This document shows, piece by piece, positions 1 through 5,112 of a stretch of 5,250 bases of DNA; position 1 is the stretch's first letter; each line of letters begins with the position of its first letter. Under the pieces are notes generated by a model that made no database searches, was not told the DNA's origin, and saw only the letters and a list, made by a program, of their open reading frames with translations. The position numbers and the translations under genes are program-made. Source of the stretch: Nanoarchaeales archaeon. GTDB taxonomy: Archaea > Nanobdellota > Nanobdellia > Woesearchaeales > UBA583. The stretch lies in NCBI GenBank assembly GCA_013215525.1, contig JABSQY010000103.1, positions 1-5,250 of the forward strand. Reading direction: 5' to 3'.

Positions 1-1
1 A

Positions 2-115
2 AAAGAAATTAAAATTTTACAAAAAAATAATATTTGTGATAAAAGTACTAAATTATTTTCAATTTATTTTGATAAATTAGGAAATGTTAAAAAAAATGTT
101 AAATATAATATATAA
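2..115 (+). CDS. C-terminal end of an unidentified protein (5' end outside window)
   Basis: A reading frame is open from the left edge for 37 codons and ends in TAA at 113-115. The translated tail is lysine- and asparagine-rich, contains the stretch LFSIYFDKLGNVKKN and ends VKYNI. It mixes GAA, GAT, GGA and GTT codons, which is more protein-like than the surrounding spacer, and it is the longest plus-strand frame here. A run of 37 codons without a stop is moderately unlikely in such AT-rich DNA but could be chance. No domain can be named from this fragment. It converges on the small protein gene ending at 179, with a palindromic AT hairpin between them. Confidence 0.45.
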   Translation, partial: KEIKILQKNNICDKSTKLFSIYFDKLGNVKKNVKYNI

Positions 116-152
116 TTTATACAGTATATATTATTGTTTATTAATTAATTAT

Positions 153-171
153 TTTTATTTTAAAAATAAAA
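153..171. terminator. Palindromic AT hairpin between convergent gene ends
   Basis: Nine-base arms TTTTATTTT (153-161) and AAAATAAAA (163-171) form a perfect inverted repeat around one base, and T- or A-runs are present whichever strand is read. It lies between two convergent stop codons (115 and 179), where a bidirectional terminator is expected. Archaeal termination depends mostly on U-tracts rather than hairpins, and inverted repeats arise easily in such AT-rich DNA, so the functional call is weak. Confidence 0.3.
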
Positions 172-178
172 GTGAAAA

Positions 179-481
179 TTACCATAATCCCCAACTATCA
201 TCATTTTCACGAGTATAATGATTTGAATGAGTAACTTCTGTAACTTCAATTGTTTCTTCCCCTGATCTTACTTGTTTAAAATCTCCAGAGTCAAGTATAT
301 TTTGATGGTTTAAATGTGAACCGTGTCCTTTTGCGTTAACATCATCAATTGAGTCTAAAAATACTAAACTTAAACTAATTGATAGTGCGATTTTTGTTGC
401 TGTTTTATCAATTACTTTAGCATCTTCTTCAATTATAAAAGATTTTAAAGATTTTTTAATTTTTGGTAACTCTTTTTTCAT
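179..481 (-). CDS. Small protein with three HxxH motifs; candidate secreted or modified peptide
   Basis: A 100-residue protein of unknown function. Residues 1-27 are a charged, lysine-rich head containing KSFIIEEDAKVIDK; residues 28-42 form a short hydrophobic stretch (ALSISLSLVFL), followed by an acidic DSIDDVNA and a possible cleavage point near Ala50. The rest is polar: HGSHLNH at 53-59, a glutamate- and threonine-rich middle, HSNH at 85-88, and the end DDSWGLW. There is no cysteine. From memory, short archaeal proteins with a similar charged leader, hydrophobic segment and HxSH-type repeats occur in DPANN genomes, and the layout recalls RiPP precursors. I infer a peptide precursor or exported metal-binding peptide, unproven. 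No modification enzyme is visible. It shares a palindromic TATA box with the divergent membrane protein gene 52 nt away. The ATG lies about 26 nt from that box with no ribosome binding site. Confidence 0.75.
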   Translation of the reverse strand: MKKELPKIKKSLKSFIIEEDAKVIDKTATKIALSISLSLVFLDSIDDVNAKGHGSHLNHQNILDSGDFKQVRSGEETIEVTEVTHSNHYTRENDDSWGLW

Positions 482-502
482 AATTATTTTGATTTAATTA
501 AG

Positions 503-510
503 TTTATAAA
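503..510. promoter_or_regulatory. Palindromic TATA box shared by two divergent genes
   Basis: TTTATAAA reads identically on both strands. Its centre (506.5) is 25.5 nt from the minus-strand ATG at 481 and 27.5 nt from the plus-strand ATG at 534, so either strand would give a transcript starting at or next to the ATG. The spacer 482-533 has no second good TATA box and no Shine-Dalgarno motif. The upstream flank on the minus strand is AAAAAAGA, a purine-rich stretch suited to a BRE element; the plus-strand flank (TTAATTAAG) is less purine-rich, which may bias firing toward the minus-strand gene. Confidence 0.65.
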
Positions 511-533
511 TCTTTTTTACTTTTAACTAATAT

Positions 534-1196
534 ATGAATAAGATTAATAAAACTGAAAAAAAAGATAAATATTTTTATTTAGGAGTTTTATTAATTATAT
601 TAGTGAGTTTAAATTTATATTTACATTTAAGTTATTGGTTTAATTGGGTTGAAGTTCTTTGGTTTTGTGACATTGGTGCGATAATTGCTGGAATTGGATT
701 AATTAAAAAAAATAAAAAAATCATTTCAGGAATTCTTGTTTTAGCTTTACCTGGACAATTTTTATGGATATTAGATTTTATTTTAGAAATTATTTTTAAT
801 AGTGGTTTTGGACGTACTTCTTGGATAATGAGTGTTCCATTAGAAATATTTATTATGTCAACTATACTTCACGCAGTACTTATCCCAATTACATTTTATG
901 CTACATATAAATTAGGGTTTTCAAAAAAGTCTTTTTTATTTTCAATAGTATTTATTTTAATATTAATGCCAGTTTCATTTTTAATTTCAGATATACACAC
1001 CAATTTAAATTGTATTAATTATCCATGTGATATTCATATTGATACATTGATTGAATCTGATTTTGAGTGGTTTGGAACTTTAAAATATGTAATCTATGAA
1101 ATAGTTATAGATATTGTTTATATTAGTATTTCATATTTATCCTTTTTAATAATATTTAATAAAATTAAAATATTTAAAAATAGAAAAGTAAATTAA
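534..1196 (+). CDS. Multi-pass integral membrane protein of uncharacterised family
   Basis: This 220-aa protein has about six membrane segments, near residues 13-32, 39-57, 63-88, 103-125, 131-153 and 184-208, and short basic ends (KKDKY at the N-terminus, KNRKVN at the C-terminus). Conserved-looking polar or aromatic motifs lie in or beside the helices: VLWFCDIG at 41-48, GQFLWILDF at 74-82 and STILHAVLIP at 109-118. A loop with two cysteines (Cys160 and Cys165) follows segment five. From memory, WFC(N/D), Q-x-x-W-x-x-DF and a later LH-x-x-LP recur in a family of uncharacterised bacterial and archaeal membrane proteins; I cannot name a function. The start is fixed by the TATA box about 27 nt upstream. 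The divergent small-protein gene shares that box, so the two may be co-expressed. Confidence 0.85.
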   Translation: MNKINKTEKKDKYFYLGVLLIILVSLNLYLHLSYWFNWVEVLWFCDIGAIIAGIGLIKKNKKIISGILVLALPGQFLWILDFILEIIFNSGFGRTSWIMSVPLEIFIMSTILHAVLIPITFYATYKLGFSKKSFLFSIVFILILMPVSFLISDIHTNLNCINYPCDIHIDTLIESDFEWFGTLKYVIYEIVIDIVYISISYLSFLIIFNKIKIFKNRKVN

Positions 1197-1248
1197 TTAT
1201 AAGTAGAATAAATTTAGAGATTTAAAAAAATATAAAGTAAGTTATTAT

Positions 1249-1268
1249 TAATTATTTTATTATAATTA
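1249..1268. terminator. AT hairpin between convergent genes
   Basis: TAATTAT (1249-1255) pairs with ATAATTA (1262-1268) across a six-base loop. It sits directly against the stop codon of the minus-strand gene (1269-1271) and about 50 nt past the plus-strand stop at 1196. The position suits a terminator for either gene, but the all-AT stem is weak and the flanking T-runs are short. The rest of 1197-1248 holds nothing recognisable. Confidence 0.25.
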
Positions 1269-2456
1269 TTAATTTACTTTTGGAGTTGCAAACTTTTGAG
1301 GGTTGTTTCTATCAGTATTGTAACCATTTGGTGTATCTTCTAATTTCTTTTTTTTCTCAGTTGATGTACTATTTGATGTGTCAGTTTTATTTCCTTTGTA
1401 ATTTGGATTATTTGGATTATTAAAGTTTGCTTTATCTTTATTAGATACACTTTGAGTATTATTATTTACATTCTTATAAGTTCTATTGTTTGAATTTGAA
1501 TAAGATGAAACTCTATTGTTTTTTGAGTTTGAGTTGATTGAGTTACTTGAATTATTTGAATTATTTGAATTATTTGAATTGTTTAAATTTCTATTATTGC
1601 TATTATTGTTGTTATTATTGTTATTATTTTGATTACTAAAGTTTCTTGATGAGATGTGTACTCTTCTTGCACCATCTGCTCCATTTGGAGTTCTGTTGTT
1701 TTGAGCGTATTTTAATTCTCTTTCTTTTCTTTCACTAATCATTGCATCTCTTTGCGCAGCTCTTTTCTTTTTTTCTAATTCTTGAGCAACTCTTTCTTCT
1801 TCTAAAATTTTATCCTTTACAGGTTTAATTAATTCAGACATTGGTTTATTATAAATAGTTTCAATTGATTTTGAAATCTTTAAATCTTTCATAATTGTGT
1901 CTAAATTTTCATAAATAAAATCTAATCCAGAACCTTTTAACATTAAATATAATGCAACACCTAATTCTTGATCTTTTTTATATTTAATTCCATTAAACCA
2001 CATTTTAATATCAAATTTATGAGATTTCTCATAATAGTTTCCTGCTGAAATTCTTCCGATTGCATCTGCTAAATATTTATGATATAATTTGAAGTCTTGT
2101 TCTTTAGGATAATATTTTTTACATAAATATAATTTTGTTAATGCGAAATCAATTAAAATTCCGATTTCTTTTGGAATATCATTAAGTAATCCTTCGGCTG
2201 CATTTGGGTGTAATACTTTAATCTCATTGGATGTGTCGATGTATCCTGAATAAATCCCATATCCTGTTTGATTTGGCCCTAATGAACCTACTAATGCTCC
2301 TTTTGAATCGTAGAATTGTAGAGTTACATCTTCTTCTTCCATTCCAAATCTCTTTGCAACTGCCTTATTTTTCTCATCTAAGACTGTTAAATATTTTTCT
2401 GTTACATCTGAATCCTCTCTTGATTCAGGAATTGTTACTACATCAATTTTTACCAT
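1269..2456 (-). CDS. Unknown protein: possible degenerate gluzincin-like domain plus Asn/Ser-rich tail
   Basis: A 395-aa protein with three parts. Residues 1-210 look globular: a strand-rich start, then IKVLHPN (79-85), then helices including KEIGILIDFALTKLY (96-110), YLADAIGRISAG (128-139), ELGVALYLMLKG (164-175) and a region ending YNKPMSELI. That order resembles gluzincin metallopeptidases, with the positions of HExxH, the WLNEG-A-x-Y-x-SG helix and the later YxxS-xxAV-xxL helix all occupied. The zinc motif is absent (KEIGI where HExxH would be), so it would be catalytically dead; this is my inference from pattern memory. Residues 211-250 are a highly charged helix (EEERVAQELEKKKRAAQRD), possibly coiled coil. 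Residues 271-366 are an Asn/Ser-dominated disordered tail, followed by KKKKLEDTPNGYN. There is no signal peptide or membrane segment, so it is probably cytoplasmic. It lies 42 nt after the tatD-like gene with its own TATA-like box. Confidence 0.8.
   Translation of the reverse strand: MVKIDVVTIPESREDSDVTEKYLTVLDEKNKAVAKRFGMEEEDVTLQFYDSKGALVGSLGPNQTGYGIYSGYIDTSNEIKVLHPNAAEGLLNDIPKEIGILIDFALTKLYLCKKYYPKEQDFKLYHKYLADAIGRISAGNYYEKSHKFDIKMWFNGIKYKKDQELGVALYLMLKGSGLDFIYENLDTIMKDLKISKSIETIYNKPMSELIKPVKDKILEEERVAQELEKKKRAAQRDAMISERKERELKYAQNNRTPNGADGARRVHISSRNFSNQNNNNNNNNNSNNRNLNNSNNSNNSNNSSNSINSNSKNNRVSSYSNSNNRTYKNVNNNTQSVSNKDKANFNNPNNPNYKGNKTDTSNSTSTEKKKKLEDTPNGYNTDRNNPQKFATPKVN
1545..1589. repeat. 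Tandem 9-bp repeats within the Asn-rich tail
   Basis: Five consecutive 9-bp units occur: ACTTGAATT, then three identical copies of ATTTGAATT (1554-1562, 1563-1571, 1572-1580), then GTTTAAATT. On the coding (minus) strand the unit encodes Asn-Ser-Asn. Because the unit is a multiple of three, copy-number changes would shorten or lengthen the tail without a frameshift. It is adjacent to an imperfect triplet run of Asn codons at about 1593-1628. Confidence 0.85.
1593..1628. repeat. Imperfect Asn-codon triplet run
   Basis: Mostly ATT and GTT triplets on the plus strand (AAT and AAC on the coding strand) encode a run of asparagines with few interruptions, at residues about 276-288 of the minus-strand protein. 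Mixed use of both Asn codons suggests the tract is maintained at protein level or is old, and is not a fresh expansion of a single triplet. Confidence 0.7.
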
Positions 2457-2476
2457 TTTTAATTTTGTTTCTTGGT

Positions 2477-2487
2477 TTTTATATTTA
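2477..2487 (-). promoter_or_regulatory. TATA-like box for the 395-aa protein gene
   Basis: On the minus strand, TAAATATAAAA is centred at about 2482, 26 nt before the ATG at 2456. No ribosome binding site intervenes (AAACAAAATTAAAA just before the ATG). This spacing would give a leaderless mRNA. It lies in the 42-nt gap after the tatD-like gene, so the downstream gene need not depend on readthrough. Confidence 0.5.
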
Positions 2488-2498
2488 CATATATTTTT

Positions 2499-3263
2499 CT
2501 AGAGGATAAACCGAGTGAAATTCCGATATATGATATTTTCAATCTCAAAATCATTGTATCCTTTTATTTGCGCTATTTGTTTGTAAATATCTGGGATGAT
2601 TAAAGGACTATTTTGTTTCCTGTCTGGATGTAAAAATGGACTGTCAGTTTCTACAAGGATTTGATTCATTGGTAATTCTTTTACAAGAATTTGAAAACTT
2701 TCAGTTGTTTTTAATATCGCAGGAATTGAACAATAAATTTTTAGTTCAATTATTTTTTTAATGTATTTTTTTTTACCCATAAAGCAGTGAAGGTCAAATT
2801 TACGAAAACCAGTCTTTGTTACATATTCTTCAAGAATTTCTAAAACTTTAAGTTCCGCTTTTCTTGCATGAATTAACATTGGTTTATCCAACTTAATTGC
2901 TAATTCAATTAATTGTCTAAATCGTTTTTCTTGAATATCGAACTGTGTTTGTTCTGATGAGTTATGAAAATCTAATCCAACTTCACCGATTGCAACGATT
3001 TGATTTTTTTCTTTTTTAATTAATTTAATGTAGTTATTGAAATCTTTATCATTAATTTTTTCTGCATCTTGAGGATATAAACCAGCACAAATTTTTACAG
3101 TATCACTGTAGTCTTTGAATTTTAATTTTGCTTTTTGATAGTTTTCTGGGCAAGTTGTATTTGTCCAGGCAATAATGTTTTTCTCTTTCATCTCGGAAAT
3201 GATATTATAAATATCTTCTCCATAACTGTCGTAGTCAAGATGGCAATGTACATCAATAAACAT
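2499..3263 (-). CDS. tatD: TatD-family metal-dependent hydrolase (putative DNase)
   Basis: A 254-aa TIM-barrel amidohydrolase-superfamily protein of normal length for TatD. All expected metal ligands are visible: HxH at His6 and His8 (DVHCHLD), the bridging glutamate Glu94 in GEVGLDF, His132 in MLIHARKAE, His159 in DLHCFMG, and Asp207 in ETDSPFL. The GxHP motif of many TatD proteins reads GLYP here (61-64), a variant I associate with archaeal members. Family members are two-metal phosphoesterases, several with 3'-5' exonuclease activity on DNA; despite the name they are not needed for Tat export. The start is certain because MFIDVHCH is the standard beginning. It lies 63 nt downstream of secD on the same strand. 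No signal peptide is present, so it is cytoplasmic. It could instead process RNA or another phosphoester; the exact substrate cannot be read from sequence. Confidence 0.93.
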   Translation of the reverse strand: MFIDVHCHLDYDSYGEDIYNIISEMKEKNIIAWTNTTCPENYQKAKLKFKDYSDTVKICAGLYPQDAEKINDKDFNNYIKLIKKEKNQIVAIGEVGLDFHNSSEQTQFDIQEKRFRQLIELAIKLDKPMLIHARKAELKVLEILEEYVTKTGFRKFDLHCFMGKKKYIKKIIELKIYCSIPAILKTTESFQILVKELPMNQILVETDSPFLHPDRKQNSPLIIPDIYKQIAQIKGYNDFEIENIIYRNFTRFIL

Positions 3264-3280
3264 TTGAATTAAATATTAGG

Positions 3281-3302
3281 AATTATATGAATTATTTTAA
3301 AA
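3281..3302 (-). promoter_or_regulatory. Candidate promoter of the tatD-like gene
   Basis: Two TATA-like stretches precede the ATG at 3263 on the minus strand: TTTTAAAATAA (3302-3292, centre about 34 nt upstream) and CATATAATT (3289-3281, centre about 22 nt upstream). The first would give a leader of a few bases and the second is slightly too close, so which one works is unclear. No Shine-Dalgarno motif is present. Confidence 0.3.
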
Positions 3303-3322
3303 TTTATTTTGAAAAATAAATT
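3301..3322. terminator. Perfect inverted repeat just after the secD stop
   Basis: AATTTATTTT (3301-3310) and AAAATAAATT (3313-3322) are perfect 10-base arms around a two-base centre. The repeat begins four bases (TTTT on the minus strand) after the secD stop codon at 3327. An all-AT hairpin at this spot could end secD transcripts or protect their 3' ends, but it partly overlaps the candidate tatD promoter and AT composition alone makes such repeats common. Confidence 0.3.
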
Positions 3323-3326
3323 AAAA

Positions 3327-4958
3327 CTATTCGTCTTCTTCCTCTTCCTCTCTTCTTTTTTCTTTTGATGTCATCATGATTCTTAAATATGCAGCGTATG
3401 CTGGCCTTGTAATTAATACACCAACTGTTACACCAATAATAATCATAAATGCAAATCCTTGTAGAATTTTTAATCCTGCAAAGTATAATGGAACCATTGC
3501 TGCAAGTGTTGTTAAATATGCAATCATAATGATATATAATGCTGCTTTTAATTTCTTTTTACTTGACATATTTTCTTTTCTTTTTCTAAAATGTTCATCA
3601 GTAATAATTACTTGATCGTCTACTCCTGTTCCGATTGCTGCAATTAAACCTCCTATCGCTGCTAAATCAATTGATAATCTCATAAATGATGCGATTCCAA
3701 ATACAATTATTACTTCTGCGATTAATGCGATGAAAATTCCAAAAAAGATTGCCCAGTGTCTATATCTTAATGCGATGATTGTTGATACAATAAAAAGGGC
3801 CGCAATTCCTACAAGAATTGCGTTTGATAATAAGGATTCTCCAAGGCTTGATGAAATTGAATAAGATTGTACTACTTCAAGTTCACTTGGTAAACTCTGT
3901 GTTGATAAGATTGCTTGCAGAAATTTCATTTCTTTTTGAGCGGAATCTAATGCTTTTTTCTCTTCACTAAATGTGTTACCTGATACAGTAATTTGAGGAG
4001 TTGTAACTTTATTATATTTAAAAGATGATGCTACGTTAAGCGCTGTGATTAATTCTCCGTCTAAATAAAATTCTACTTTTTTAGATAAGTATCCGTTTGT
4101 TACAGCTAACTTTTTTGTTTGGTTAAAGAAACCGTTTGCTCCTGTTTGATCTATCTCAACTGCGAATGCATATGAACAAGTATAACCTGCTGCACTTTGT
4201 GGACATCCGTTAAAGAATTCATTTTGTGGGTCGTTTAATACTCTTAAAACATTGTTTCCAGTGAATACTGTGACGTTGTTCATTACAGCATAAAAGTTTC
4301 CTTGTCTTTTAATTAATTCAAAAATGTCGTTTTTGTTTGATGAGATTGATTCTACAATTACGTATTTTTCGTTTGAGAATGCGTCTTCAAGTTTGTTTAC
4401 TTTTGTTCCTGATGCACCGTACACATCTAGTCTTGATTGTAAATTGTTTACTAATAAATTAAATTGATTATCGTCTAGAGTTGTTGTAGGTTTTAGAATT
4501 AATCTACTTCCACCTTCTAGTTCAATTCCTAGTCGGATGTTTGAAGTTGGTTCTACTCTTACTGAAATTCCAACTTGGCTTGCAAAAGATGATGTGTTTG
4601 AGATATTTTTTGTATTTATTAAATATCCGAAATCATTTTGTGATGTTTTTATTTTTAATTTATCACCTATGTTTAATTTGTTTATTTCATCAAAGTATTG
4701 TCCTACAGAATTGATTTGTATATCGTTTACGAAGGTTACTTTTTCAAAGCTTGTAAATGCTGCGTTTGAATCAAATAATAATCCTGAGTCTTCTGCTGGT
4801 GAGTTTGGTGTAACTCCATTGATTACAACTCCAGTTGTTCCAAAGTTATAGTTGATTGCGAAAATACTGATTATTAAGAAAAAAAATAATATAATATTTT
4901 TAAAATTAAAGAGATTGTCTTTTAATTTTTGTTTTAATGAGTCGTTATTTGTAGACAT
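3327..4958 (-). CDS. secD: Protein-export membrane protein SecD, archaeal type, with PDZ-like segment
   Basis: SecD works with SecF and the SecYE channel; in bacteria it is thought to pull exported chains through using the ion gradient, and the archaeal role is presumed similar. This 543-aa protein has one N-terminal membrane segment (about 21-37), a large extracytoplasmic region, then five membrane segments (about 378-396, 402-420, 428-445, 472-493, 499-517). Key motifs are LGIELEGGSRLIL at 143-155 (the LGxxLxGG family motif) and AIGTGVDDQVIITDEHF at 441-457, whose adjacent Asp447 and Asp448 match the archaeal intramembrane acidic pair. Residues about 40-108 read like a PDZ domain (GVVINGVTPNSPAEDSGL, later LNIGDKLKI). 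The C-terminus is a cytoplasmic acidic run EEEEEEDE. No secF is seen beside it in this window. The start follows a TATA box 26 nt upstream with no ribosome binding site. Confidence 0.95.
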   Translation of the reverse strand: MSTNNDSLKQKLKDNLFNFKNIILFFFLIISIFAINYNFGTTGVVINGVTPNSPAEDSGLLFDSNAAFTSFEKVTFVNDIQINSVGQYFDEINKLNIGDKLKIKTSQNDFGYLINTKNISNTSSFASQVGISVRVEPTSNIRLGIELEGGSRLILKPTTTLDDNQFNLLVNNLQSRLDVYGASGTKVNKLEDAFSNEKYVIVESISSNKNDIFELIKRQGNFYAVMNNVTVFTGNNVLRVLNDPQNEFFNGCPQSAAGYTCSYAFAVEIDQTGANGFFNQTKKLAVTNGYLSKKVEFYLDGELITALNVASSFKYNKVTTPQITVSGNTFSEEKKALDSAQKEMKFLQAILSTQSLPSELEVVQSYSISSSLGESLLSNAILVGIAALFIVSTIIALRYRHWAIFFGIFIALIAEVIIVFGIASFMRLSIDLAAIGGLIAAIGTGVDDQVIITDEHFRKRKENMSSKKKLKAALYIIMIAYLTTLAAMVPLYFAGLKILQGFAFMIIIGVTVGVLITRPAYAAYLRIMMTSKEKRREEEEEDE

Positions 4959-4979
4959 ATAATATATGTAAGATTTATT

Positions 4980-4988
4980 TATTTAAAA
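4980..4988 (-). promoter_or_regulatory. secD: TATA box of secD
   Basis: On the minus strand TTTTAAATA is centred at about 4984, 26 nt before the secD ATG at 4958. The interval (AATAAATCTTACATATATTAT) contains no Shine-Dalgarno motif, so a leaderless secD mRNA is likely. The box overlaps a plus-strand TATA-like sequence (4982-4990), so this may be a second divergent promoter. Confidence 0.5.
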
Positions 4989-4990
4989 TA
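4982..4990 (+). promoter_or_regulatory. TATA-like box facing the structured RNA candidate
   Basis: TTTAAAATA on the plus strand would place a transcription start at roughly 5010-5014, just before the GC-enriched island. It contains the palindromic core TTTAAA, which overlaps the secD box. It is inferred from spacing alone. Confidence 0.35.
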
Positions 4991-5011
4991 CTATCTATTA
5001 TTTTGTTTTTT

Positions 5012-5112
5012 TCTTATAGGATTGAGTTATGTTTCTTCTCAGTTTCGTGTTCGAATGTGAAACTAGACATTATCATCAAACGCAATGACTGGAAGGAAAT
5101 GAGTAATGTATT
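5012..5112 (+). ncRNA. Candidate structured non-coding RNA (three-way junction)
   Basis: Bases 5021-5100 are 35% G+C (28 of 80), while the 60 bases on either side are 13% and 12%, the kind of contrast that marks RNA genes in AT-rich archaea. On the plus strand, three helices tile 5031-5100 without a gap. An outer helix pairs 5031-5040 with 5091-5100 (9 of 10 pairs). Hairpin A is 5041-5064, a continuous 10-bp stem with loop TCGA. Hairpin B pairs 5065-5071 with 5084-5090 (6 of 7 pairs) and has a 12-base loop. Six of the pairs are G-U, which only work on the plus strand; the complement would have A-C mismatches. A TATA-like box lies upstream, and a T-run and inverted repeat follow. I recognise no known family: it is not tRNA, SRP RNA, RNase P RNA or a canonical C/D guide. 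It could instead be a leader element of the gene at 5195. End positions are estimates. Confidence 0.45.

Noticed and set aside
1545..1628. CRISPR-like or satellite array
   Set aside because: The repeats are 3 and 9 bp, in frame and encode the Asn/Ser tail; there are no spacers.
2231..2509. Plus-strand Leu-rich open frame, 92 codons
   Set aside because: It lies opposite the N-terminus of the 395-aa protein and its composition is the antisense of that gene's Glu/Lys codons; no start signal.
3376..3615. Plus-strand open frame, 79 codons
   Set aside because: Antisense to the well-supported membrane segments and acidic motif of secD.
4537..4851. Plus-strand open frame, 104 codons
   Set aside because: Antisense to the PDZ-like part of secD, with no promoter or family resemblance.
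5045..5061. tRNA T-arm-like GTTCGAAT
   Set aside because: The G before the loop faces a G rather than a C, no acceptor or anticodon stem can be built, and the bases are better used in hairpin A.
5039..5079. Minus-strand box C-like TTGATGA and box D-like CTGA (C/D guide RNA)
   Set aside because: The internal C' and D' boxes are missing, the spacing (30 nt between boxes) does not fit two guides, the terminal stem is poor and box C starts with U instead of a purine.
5046..5080. Minus-strand hammerhead-like UGAUGA ... CGAA with stem AATGT/ACATT
   Set aside because: The core C before UGAUGA is U, the GAAA is GAAC, and no stem III with a cleavage triplet could be found.
5029..5088. 19-codon plus-strand frame starting MFLLSFVF inside the RNA island
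   Set aside because: Very short, no ribosome binding site, and the ATG is 43 nt from the nearest TATA-like box; the pairing pattern explains the sequence better.
5086..5104. SRP RNA helix 8-like CTGGAAGGAA
   Set aside because: The GGAA-type loop is suggestive, but the universally conserved AGCAG on the 3' side is absent (AATGAG instead) and there is no long SRP helix around it.
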